From positions 310,001 through 374,000 of the forward strand of contig NZ_VTOW01000002.1 in the NCBI RefSeq assembly GCF_012184425.1: a stretch of DNA of 64,000 nt. Direction: 5' to 3'. The notes beneath the pieces were generated by a model. It worked only from the letters and a program-made list of their open reading frames with translations, had not been told where the DNA came from and did not search any database. This document shows positions 46,701-52,953 of this stretch, piece after piece. Numbering within the stretch: the stretch's first letter is position 1; each line of letters starts with the position of its first letter. A program made the translations under genes and the position numbers. Origin of the DNA: Candidatus Manganitrophus noduliformans (GTDB lineage Bacteria; Nitrospirota; Nitrospiria; SBBL01; Manganitrophaceae).

Positions 46701-47231
46701 CTATTGGTTGTTAATTCTCAGGTCAAGCGGCTCCGGATCGTCAAAGCTCTTAAATTCAACACAAGCGATTCCAACCCGATCCGGCTGAATGAAAATGATC
46801 TGGCCAATCTCATAGGCGCCGGCCTGGGGAGACAGAACAAACCGGTTCACCCCGAGCGCGTAGACCTTTTTGTGTTCATCCCCGCGATTTAGATCTTCGA
46901 TTTTTAGGAGTGTCCTCCCCCGGACGGTTACAAGCGCCCGCCCCTCCTCAAGATTGGTAATCAGAAAGCCGGTAAATCCTTTCAATCTATTCGACGGGTG
47001 AACGTGTCGAAGGATTCCGTCGTGATCGATTCCAACGGCCGCCCCGGGGCACAAAAACTCGTTCGGATCTCTCCGGAATTGACTATTCGGAGTTGGGCCA
47101 AGGAAGAAGCTCCGGGACATGTTCGGGCGTGGTTGTGACTTCCACGCATCGACCAAAGTCAGGCCCGGTTTTAACGGTCCTAAATCCGATGTGCTTACGA
47201 TCAAGGGGTCTTTTTCCATCACTTTTGACAT
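46701..47231 (-). CDS. Possible phage structural protein
   Basis: 176 residues, beta-rich: NEFLCPGAAVGIDHDG, LKGFTGFLITNLEEGRALVTVRGRTLLKIEDL, VYALGVNRFVLS, AYEIGQIIFIQPDRVGIACVEFKSF. The small-barrel style is that of head-decoration or DUF2190-like proteins, or conceivably the tail tube, but I cannot place it. It lies between the small-terminase-like gene and the tail chaperone, where capsid and tail-tube genes are expected. Confidence 0.5.
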   Translation of the reverse strand: MSKVMEKDPLIVSTSDLGPLKPGLTLVDAWKSQPRPNMSRSFFLGPTPNSQFRRDPNEFLCPGAAVGIDHDGILRHVHPSNRLKGFTGFLITNLEEGRALVTVRGRTLLKIEDLNRGDEHKKVYALGVNRFVLSPQAGAYEIGQIIFIQPDRVGIACVEFKSFDDPEPLDLRINNQ

Positions 47232-47246
47232 TTGTCATCTCCATTT

Positions 47247-47774
47247 TTAAGGTTTGTTTTCTGGTGCGTTTGTTGGTGCTTCGCCTTGCCGAATCTTGAG
47301 CCCCTTATAGCCGCGGGCCAACTGCCGGCAAATTTCAAACGTCTTTTTTGTCAAGATTGCCTCGATCTCTTGAGCACCCTTGCCGATCAACTCCGAAGAG
47401 GAATCCTTCGGGAGAGAAAGAAAAGCGGTTTTGATTTCCCTCTCACGGTCAACGAGCTCTCTTATCGCATCCGCTTTGTTGACGAATTCGCCGCGGTAAA
47501 CCTCCAACTCCATCTTTTTTCTCTCGATATTAATTTGGGTCAAGCGGGTTCTCTCGTCGGTGAGGGATGAGCCGCGCCCCTGGTTTGAAATGTGCTTGAT
47601 GAACGCCTGGACGCTCTCCGCCAAGGGATAGCGTGAGCGGGACTCACGCGGTATCACCTTTTCGGCGACGAGTTGATGAATCCTCCTCGTTGAGACTCCG
47701 AGAAATTCAGATAAGATCGTCGCCGGGACAAACTCATTGAAGGTTTTGGGCTGCTTTTCTTTATTTCGTTTCAT
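47247..47774 (-). CDS. Small terminase subunit (Nu1-like)
   Basis: 175 residues. The N-terminal winged-helix (FVPATILSEFLGVSTRRIHQLVAEKVIPRESRSRYPLAESVQAFIKHI, about residues 15-62) is the DNA-binding domain of the Nu1 family. It is followed by the helix pair ERTRLTQINIERKKMELEVYRGEFVNKADAIRELVDREREIKTAFLSLPKDSSSELIGKGAQEIEAILTKKT, which matches Nu1 coiled-coil organisation. It would mark DNA for packaging, but no large terminase gene is present in the element. Confidence 0.75.
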   Translation of the reverse strand: MKRNKEKQPKTFNEFVPATILSEFLGVSTRRIHQLVAEKVIPRESRSRYPLAESVQAFIKHISNQGRGSSLTDERTRLTQINIERKKMELEVYRGEFVNKADAIRELVDREREIKTAFLSLPKDSSSELIGKGAQEIEAILTKKTFEICRQLARGYKGLKIRQGEAPTNAPENKP

Positions 47775-48048
47775 AACGAAACAGAACCTCTAAATTTTGA
47801 GTTGAGCCGAGGGGAAATCTGCGCTTCCTTGCCACCCCATGCGGCACCCCCCCCAGGAAGGACCCATAAGGGGGGGGCGGCGCCCGGGTTCGCGGGAGGA
47901 GGAGTTTCCCCCATGCGGGATCGGCGCCGCCCATTCTTCCGCATCCCGCCCCGCGGAGCGACCCAACAAAGCCTTAAGCGTCCAAGCGCTTCCGGAGGCC
48001 ATCCCGGCACGGTCCCCACACCCCGGGCAAGGAGGGGGGCCGATCTGC
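47775..48048. other. GC-rich structured non-coding region beside the small terminase gene
   Basis: About 270 bases, very rich in runs of G and C, without a protein-like frame. It contains a 10-bp inverted repeat GGGCGGCGCC (47,875-47,884) / GGCGCCGCCC (47,923-47,932) and a nested 7-bp pair GCGGGAT (47,915-47,921) / ATCCCGC (47,943-47,949). It lies where cos or pac sites occur next to small terminase genes. It may equally mark a deletion junction. Confidence 0.45.
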
Positions 48049-48282
48049 TCAATTTGTTGGGACTGCATTCTTTTCCATTTCGCAAAGTGCGCTTTGCGAA
48101 CGATAAGCCGCTTGCCGCCATTCAGACACGTCCTTTCGGAGGAGATCATTCTCCCTTTGAAGTTGATCAACCTCCTGAGTCAATTGACTGTTCTGATCTC
48201 TCAGACGGCCGATCTCCCGGCGGGCTGTCTCCAACCCTTGCCGGTATCCTTCCGCTTCAACTTGAAATCTCGTCGCTTCCAT
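48049..48282 (-). CDS. Coiled-coil small protein
   Basis: 77 residues with clear heptads (ETARREIGRLRDQNSQLTQEVDQLQRENDLLRKDVSEW, about residues 18-55). Such short coiled-coil proteins occur beside replication and packaging genes of phages, but no function is recognised. Its start overlaps the preceding frame by 26 bases. Confidence 0.6.
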   Translation of the reverse strand: MEATRFQVEAEGYRQGLETARREIGRLRDQNSQLTQEVDQLQRENDLLRKDVSEWRQAAYRSQSALCEMEKNAVPTN

Positions 48283-48487
48283 CGACTACCCCTCCCCTTT
48301 TGATTTCCGCCGCCGCAAAAGAGACGGCCCGTTCTCGATCGATTCCATCCCAATCAACCCGCTTCGAAGCTGCCATGATATAAAGCCGGAGAAGATCCCG
48401 GCGGGAAATCCGTTTTCCGGCTGCACTGAATTTTCCAAGGTCCCGTATAAAAATAATTTCAAAGTCTGTCTCCGTCGGCCTTGTCAC
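48257..48487 (-). CDS. Hypothetical protein
   Basis: 76 residues from a GTG at 48,487. Contains FEIIFIRDLGKFSAAGKRISRRDLLRLYIMAASKRVDWDGIDRERAVSFAAAEIKRG, a helical and moderately basic segment. No domain is recognised. It overlaps both neighbouring genes by a few bases, typical of a compact phage operon. Confidence 0.55.
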   Translation of the reverse strand: MTRPTETDFEIIFIRDLGKFSAAGKRISRRDLLRLYIMAASKRVDWDGIDRERAVSFAAAEIKRGGVVDGSDEISS

Positions 48488-48672
48488 ACGCCTTCCTCTC
48501 GATCGATCCGCTTTGATATTTCCGCTGAGGCTTTCGCGTCGGCTCCGCTCGCCCTCTTCCGCTCTTGAAACGCCTTACTCCTTCTCTCCCCTTTCCCGCG
48601 GGCGACCGCTCTTTTAAATTCCTCATCCGTCAAGATCAAGATCGTGTTCTTTTGGAAGGGAATCCGGATCAT
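48484..48672 (-). CDS. Hypothetical small basic protein
   Basis: 62 residues: a short beta start (IRIPFQKNTILILTDEEFKRAVARGKGERR) then a basic helical tail (SKAFQERKRASGADAKASAEISKRIDREEGV). No domain is recognised. It is the first of three overlapping small genes after the TTAAC-rich region. Confidence 0.5.
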   Translation of the reverse strand: MIRIPFQKNTILILTDEEFKRAVARGKGERRSKAFQERKRASGADAKASAEISKRIDREEGV

Positions 48673-48694
48673 GCTTTTCTCGGTGTTTTCACTA

Positions 48695-48855
48695 ATTAAC
48701 TTTTTGTTTGTGGCGCTTAACTTAACTTTCGCTTAACAGATTCCTACAAGCTATTGATTTCATGTTGTTAAGCCTTAACAAAACCTCTTAACTCGGTGTT
48801 AAGTTAAGCCCCCACCCTTTAGGGGGGGCTTAACACTTAATTTCCGGATTAACTT
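48695..48855. repeat. Cluster of TTAAC/GTTAA repeats with a hairpin, between helicase and downstream genes
   Basis: About eleven copies of TTAAC in either orientation lie in roughly 160 bases (e.g. GCTTAACTTAACTTTCGC, TGTTAAGTTAAG). A 10-bp stem TTAAGCCCCC (48,804-48,813) / GGGGGCTTAA (48,824-48,833) is among them. The pattern could be an iteron-like origin, a repressor operator cluster, or an attenuator after the helicase gene. There is no T-run after the stem, so termination alone is doubtful. Confidence 0.55.
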
Positions 48856-50267
48856 TCCTTGAATGTTGGTTTCAATCGGTTCCCGATCTTTCTAATTAAT
48901 CCCCGCTCGACGGCTTTTGCTGTGATCTGGCAGACGCGAGCGCGAGTGATCTTTAGTTCGTTTGCAATATCTGTTTGAGATTCGACCCCCGATTCTACAA
49001 GTCGGATCAACTCATCTAATGAATTCATTTCCATCTCTTCCGTCGTGAAGTCTGCCCCCCTCAGTGAAGCAACGAACTTCATAGGCGAGGGCTTTCGGCC
49101 GCGCGTTTTTGTAAATTCGAGGGTAAATCTGCACTCCTCCGGATCGGCGCCCTTAACCTCCGAAAGCTGAATAATGGTGTCCATGACATCCTCTTTCCGG
49201 CTGGCTCCGCGGGAGCCCTTGCTCTCATCTTTTCCGGCGTGATCGAGAACGATAACCGAAAGGCCCGTGTGTCGCTTCCTGATAAGCCACGCATTCACCC
49301 CGTCCCATTCGTCATTGTCATTTTGTTTAATCCCATGGATCAAAGCGGAGTAGTTATCAAGAATCAGAACGTCAGGGTTGAAACCGCCCCGGGAAAGGTC
49401 TTCAATCGATTTATCGATCAGGTCTTGCCCCTCCAAGCTGGCAATATTCAGCCGTTTGGTAAATCCGTTCAAGATCATCCACTCAACGGAGAGAAGGAGA
49501 AAATTTTCCTTTGGTATTTGAAGTTGGTTGATCCGCTCTCGCATATCCGCAAGGGGCATTTCCCCATCGACATATAGGACCCTCGCCTTTCTCTTGATGG
49601 CCCATCCCAGGAAAACCCCGTCGCCAATAGCGCACGCCCTCGCGAGGCCGAGAGCAAGCCAGGTTTTTCCCTTGCCCCGGCCGGCGTTGATCATTAAAAG
49701 TGATTGCGTCGGGAGAACCCGTTCAATGATGTCCTCCCGCTTTGGGATGTCGATCGTTTTCAACATGTCGGAGGTTAGAACACATTGTGATAGATCGGGA
49801 GTGATCCGGGACTCCTCAGAGATCCCCCGCAGCTCCTCGGAGAGATCCCGCGCCAGATCCGCCGGCGCCGTGCCGTTCCGGTTTTGATCGAGCCGGGATA
49901 AGAGGATTGTGTGAATGCGCCGCTTCGCCGCCAGGTCCCGCAGCGTCGTTAGATATTTCTCGATGTTCCGCCAGGTCGCCGTTGAGTTGAGGACCTCGGT
50001 CAGATAGCTTATCCCGCCGACCTGATCGAGCATCCCCCTCTCTCTAAGATGATCCCCTAACAAAATATAATCGCCGCTTTGCAGGTCGCGGATAGCTTGA
50101 AAAATAATCTGGTGTGATCGCCGATAGAATTGTGATTGGTCAAGCTTTTGAACGGTCTCGGCGACCTGGTTCGGTTCCATCAGCATAATAGAGCCCAAGG
50201 CCGCCTGTTCAATCTCGGCCGAATGTGGGGGAGGCCGTCGGATATCTTCATATTGCGCCTCGATCAC
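48849..50267 (-). CDS. DnaB-N / RepA-like replicative helicase with C-terminal helix-turn-helix
   Basis: 472 residues. Residues about 14-120 are the DnaB N-terminal domain (PPPHSAEIEQAALGSIMLMEPNQVAETVQKL, FYRRSHQIIFQAIRDL). The ATPase part has Walker A GRGKGKT (196-202), LYVDGE (231-236), LILDN (301-305) and SVIVLDHAGKDESKGSRGASRKEDVMD, the AAA_25/RepA type of hexameric helicase rather than a DnaB C-terminal domain. The last 60 residues carry a helix-turn-helix (SQTDIANELKITRARVCQITAKAVERGLI). Its GTG start overlaps the preceding small zinc gene. It implies the element can replicate by itself. Confidence 0.87.
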   Translation of the reverse strand: MIEAQYEDIRRPPPHSAEIEQAALGSIMLMEPNQVAETVQKLDQSQFYRRSHQIIFQAIRDLQSGDYILLGDHLRERGMLDQVGGISYLTEVLNSTATWRNIEKYLTTLRDLAAKRRIHTILLSRLDQNRNGTAPADLARDLSEELRGISEESRITPDLSQCVLTSDMLKTIDIPKREDIIERVLPTQSLLMINAGRGKGKTWLALGLARACAIGDGVFLGWAIKRKARVLYVDGEMPLADMRERINQLQIPKENFLLLSVEWMILNGFTKRLNIASLEGQDLIDKSIEDLSRGGFNPDVLILDNYSALIHGIKQNDNDEWDGVNAWLIRKRHTGLSVIVLDHAGKDESKGSRGASRKEDVMDTIIQLSEVKGADPEECRFTLEFTKTRGRKPSPMKFVASLRGADFTTEEMEMNSLDELIRLVESGVESQTDIANELKITRARVCQITAKAVERGLIRKIGNRLKPTFKES

Positions 50268-50449
50268 AGCCCTCTTCCCTCTCGGCTTTTTTGGATCGCC
50301 TCTTCGGCCAAAAACACGATGAAGCAGCGCTCCTTTTTACATTGGTTGTATATCACCGGAAGCCTCGTCGCGCACTCCTGGCAGGGAAGAGGGTCTGATT
50401 CTCCCAGGGCCGGCGACGGAATGATGTCTTTTTTCGCCCCTTGCACCAT
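50264..50449 (-). CDS. Small zinc-finger-like protein
   Basis: 61 residues with four cysteines arranged C-x2-C (PCQEC) and C-x4-C (QCKKERC), suitable for one zinc ion. Otherwise polar. It overlaps the helicase start by four bases, so it is translationally coupled and perhaps a helicase partner or primase accessory. No family is recognised. Confidence 0.6.
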   Translation of the reverse strand: MVQGAKKDIIPSPALGESDPLPCQECATRLPVIYNQCKKERCFIVFLAEEAIQKSREGRGL

Positions 50450-50453
50450 GATT

Positions 50454-50651
50454 TTATACTTCCGCGGGCTGATAATTTTCTTCGATCATTTTTTCGAGTG
50501 CCTCTAACGGAATAAGCACCGCACGTCCGAGTCGGACGCTTGGGAGCCTTTTAATAAAAATCCACTTCCGAATCGTTGCTTCGGAAAGTCCGGTATAATG
50601 TGAAGCCTCCGGCACCCGAAGATATCTTCGCGCGAGATTGACATTTTCCAT
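50454..50651 (-). CDS. Excisionase/MerR-like helix-turn-helix protein
   Basis: 65 residues. RYLRVPEASHYTGLSEATIRKWIFIKRLPSVRLGRAVLIPLEALEKMI (about residues 9-56) is the standard small excisionase-type DNA-binding domain. It is the first gene of the leftward replication operon and stands opposite the zinc-ribbon gene. It may be the excisionase of the integrase at 51,683 or the repressor of the divergent promoters. Confidence 0.8.
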   Translation of the reverse strand: MENVNLARRYLRVPEASHYTGLSEATIRKWIFIKRLPSVRLGRAVLIPLEALEKMIEENYQPAEV

Positions 50652-50802
50652 TCGTATCCCCCCCCACAGATTGTTATTGACTTTTACTATTTGATCGTGT
50701 TAATTCATTAATGTTCCTATCGTTACTAACGTAACCAGTCTTAATGACACAATAGTTACACTTTCAAAAAATGTTATTCAAGGTAAAAGTGGAGTTACAA
50801 CG
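50652..50802. promoter_or_regulatory. Divergent control region
   Basis: An AT-rich gap of 151 bases between the leftward HTH gene and the rightward zinc-ribbon gene. It contains GTTACTAACGTAAC (arms GTTAC/GTAAC), further TTAAT and TAGTTAC motifs, and probable promoters for both directions, none close to consensus. This is the likely genetic switch of the element. Confidence 0.5.
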
Positions 50803-51720
50803 ATGGACGACGCAACGTTTCCGAAATTTGAGGGGGTATGGTGGAGAGGGAAAGTAGAAGTTGATAGAGGATTCATCATTGAACCGGTGGAAGAGGAGCT
50901 TATTCAGTACAATCCATTCGACTTTTATTTTCCTCAGGGTAAAGCGACGAGGGAACAAAGATCTCTCCCATATCTATTTCTTGATGTGAACGCAGACAAC
51001 ATAGAGGACGTCGCCGCATTCAGCCAGCGCTTTGGAGTGCTCGGAGATGAAAAAAAGTTCAGAAACCCAAATTGGTTTAAGACCTTATTTCCACCGCCTG
51101 ATGAAACACCAAAAGAGGGTTTACTCCTCATGAAGATTCCGCCCGAGACTCAGAGAATCGAAGATCTTGGTCTGACGGCCGAAGACTTTTTAAGAATCCA
51201 ACGATGGACCCCATCCGGGCAGACCCCAGACAAAGATCTTTGTGCTCCAATGCAAATTGGAACCTTTAAAAATGCCCAACAAGCAATCCGAATTGCGGTT
51301 GACCTCCATAGGGCCTCTACCGAAAGCTCGGATCGTGTGAAGGCTGAAGCTATGCGGTCCCTATTGGGCACAATGATCTCGGGGAAGCTCGCCGCTGTTA
51401 GACCGCGTTTGGCTTGGGATTCCCTCTCTCAGCAGTGGATTACCCATTGGGATACGTGGTCCCTGGTAGGTGCTATGTATTTGATGCTTCTCTTCGACAT
51501 ACAGGGTCGGGGCAATATTCTCACCTGCCCATGGTGTAAGAGGTTCTTTCTTGGCGACCATTCGCGAACACAATATTGCTCTCCGAACTGTCAAAATTCA
51601 GCGAAGGTTAATAGATACCGAAAGCGCATGTCGGTGCAGGAGGGAAAAAAGGAAACTTCCAAAAAAAAGAAAGGGGGAACTGATGGCAAGAAAAAACAGA
51701 GAGAATCGAGGACTGTTTGA
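50803..51720 (+). CDS. Zinc-ribbon (CGNR-like) regulator of unknown role
   Basis: 305 residues. The C-terminal zinc site is C242-x2-C245-x13-C259-x3-C263 (CPWC...QYCSPNCQNSAKVNRYRKR), like the CGNR zinc finger of ABATE-type regulators. The N-terminal 200 residues are not recognised; DNADNIEDVAAFSQRFGVLG and a helical stretch GTFKNAQQAIRIAVDLHR are visible. A Lys-rich tail ends the protein. The gene is AT-richer than its neighbours and overlaps the integrase start by 38 bases, so the two are probably made together. A regulatory role is inferred. Confidence 0.65.
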   Translation: MDDATFPKFEGVWWRGKVEVDRGFIIEPVEEELIQYNPFDFYFPQGKATREQRSLPYLFLDVNADNIEDVAAFSQRFGVLGDEKKFRNPNWFKTLFPPPDETPKEGLLLMKIPPETQRIEDLGLTAEDFLRIQRWTPSGQTPDKDLCAPMQIGTFKNAQQAIRIAVDLHRASTESSDRVKAEAMRSLLGTMISGKLAAVRPRLAWDSLSQQWITHWDTWSLVGAMYLMLLFDIQGRGNILTCPWCKRFFLGDHSRTQYCSPNCQNSAKVNRYRKRMSVQEGKKETSKKKKGGTDGKKKQRESRTV

Positions 51721-52894
51721 AAAGCCTGTGGGCTCCGGCCGCTGGTGGGTCCGCTGCTGGATCAATGGGAAAGATCACCGTGAATTTGTCGGAACGAAAA
51801 CCGAAGCGCGGAACCGATATGAGGATTTAACCGGAAAGATCCGCAAGGGGGAGATGATCGCCGATTGTCGAAAGACGAAGATCTCCGACCTTATCACCTT
51901 GGGCTTGAATGAAGCGAAGGCGAACGATCGAAAGAGCCTAAAGGAATTTGAACGCTTCGCCGCCCTCCTTGGGGAATACTGCGGTTCATGGCGCGCCGCG
52001 GCGTTGACAACCGACGATTGCAATAAGTATCGGACCCTCCGGAAAGAAGGCAAGGTTACGACGAAAGACCCGGAGAAGCGCAAAAATCAGAAAATCCGCG
52101 CCGTCACCGATTCAACGATAAACCGCGAGTTGGCCTGGTTGCGCCACGTCTACCGGCTCGGATTCCGGAACAAGCCCCGACTGGTCGCCCAGGTCCCGGA
52201 GATTCCATTCGTAGATGAAAACAATGTAAGGGAGGGCTTTTTCGATCTCGGAGAGTTTGAACGTCTCAAAGAACACCTCCCCGCCCATTTGAAACCCGTT
52301 GTCACCCTCGGATACTACACCGGGATGAGGCTCGGAGAGATTTTAAACCTTCGATGGTCTCAGGTCGATTTCGGCGCCGGCGTCTTGCGCCTGGAATCGA
52401 AGGATACCAAGAACAGGCGACCGCGAAACATTCCCCTCGGGCCGGAGGTTCGCTCCGTCCTGGAAGCTTGGCGTTTTGAGACCATGACCAAATACCCCGC
52501 CTGTGATCGCGTCGCCCATTTCGACGGCCGGCCGATCGAGCGGATAACCCGATCCTGGAAGACGGCCTGCAGAAGGGCCGGACTTCCCGGAAAACTCTTT
52601 CATGATTTGAGGAGAACCGCTGTCAGGAATATGACCAAAGCGGGGGTTGATCGGACCGTCGCAAAGCGGATCTCCGGCCATAAGACGGACTCCGTTTTCG
52701 AGAGGTATGACATCAAGAACGATCGGGACCTGATCGAAGCGGCCGAAAAGGTAGAAGCCTACTTGAAGGGGCAAAATCAGATTCCAATCGGCAAGAAATC
52801 GGCACTTTCAGCCACCGACCTGGAAGAGGTTTTAAAGCTTGCCTTGGAAACTATCGAAAAGTCTAAGAAAATTGGTGCCCCCGGGGTGATTTGA
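51683..52894 (+). CDS. Tyrosine integrase of the phage-like element
   Basis: 403 residues from ATG 51,683. The catalytic set is complete: R216 (TGMRLGE), H307-x-x-R310 (FHDLRR), H333 (ISGHKTDS) and Y342 (FERYDI). The N-terminal part (GRWWVRCWINGKDHREFVGTKTEARNRYEDLTGKI) is the AP2-like arm-binding domain, followed by a core-binding domain. Its 3' end runs into the 46-bp attachment core, the normal arrangement. It is clearly homologous to the integrase at 52,954-54,060. Candidate arm sites lie within its own last 110 bases. Confidence 0.95.
   Translation: MARKNRENRGLFEKPVGSGRWWVRCWINGKDHREFVGTKTEARNRYEDLTGKIRKGEMIADCRKTKISDLITLGLNEAKANDRKSLKEFERFAALLGEYCGSWRAAALTTDDCNKYRTLRKEGKVTTKDPEKRKNQKIRAVTDSTINRELAWLRHVYRLGFRNKPRLVAQVPEIPFVDENNVREGFFDLGEFERLKEHLPAHLKPVVTLGYYTGMRLGEILNLRWSQVDFGAGVLRLESKDTKNRRPRNIPLGPEVRSVLEAWRFETMTKYPACDRVAHFDGRPIERITRSWKTACRRAGLPGKLFHDLRRTAVRNMTKAGVDRTVAKRISGHKTDSVFERYDIKNDRDLIEAAEKVEAYLKGQNQIPIGKKSALSATDLEEVLKLALETIEKSKKIGAPGVI
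52786..52804 (+). promoter_or_regulatory. Candidate integrase arm sites, tRNA end
   Basis: AATCGGCA at 52,786-52,793 and 52,797-52,804, 11 bases apart, inside the 3' end of the integrase gene and 68 bases from the core repeat. The same pair with the same spacing and orientation is at 36,829-36,847. Confidence 0.6.
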
Positions 52895-52917
52895 ACACCC
52901 GGCACGCGGTTTAGGAA
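52872..52917 (-). repeat. Attachment-site core in the tRNA-Arg gene
   Basis: The 46-bp core shared exactly with 36,663-36,708. It covers the tRNA from U33 in the anticodon loop to the end of CCA plus one base. The base before it differs between the copies. Confidence 0.93.
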
Positions 52918-52949
52918 ACCGCTGCTCTATCCACCTGAGCTACGGGGGC
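52873..52949 (-). tRNA. tRNA-Arg (anticodon CCT)
   Basis: 77 nucleotides including an encoded CCA. The acceptor stem is GCCCCCG/CGGGGGC, the D stem GCTC/GAGC, the anticodon stem GCGGT/ACCGC with loop TTCCTAA (anticodon CCT, reads AGG), and the T stem GGGTG/CACCC with loop TTCAAAT. All arms pair fully, so it should be functional. The 5' end is only 4 bases after the stop of the integrase at 52,954, and the 3' half is the integration core of the phage-like element. Confidence 0.96.
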
Positions 52950-52953
52950 TTTA

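Larger units (their letters stand above)
36663..52917. mobile_element. Integrated phage-like element (about 16.3 kb)
   Basis: Bounded by an exact 46-bp direct repeat that is the 3' part of a tRNA-Arg gene. It has a tyrosine integrase at the tRNA end, a XerD-like recombinase near the other end, a replication module (helicase and small regulators), a small-terminase-like gene and tail genes. No large terminase, portal, major capsid, protease, holin or endolysin is recognisable. Candidate integrase arm sites lie inside both ends. Either a deleted prophage or a satellite with its own tail genes; the sequence alone does not decide. Confidence 0.85.

Noticed and set aside
47771-48170. Two overlapping minus-strand frames in the GC-rich region
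   Set aside because: Composition follows the G/C runs (Gly/Pro/Arg/Trp), with no domain and no ribosome site; treated as non-coding.
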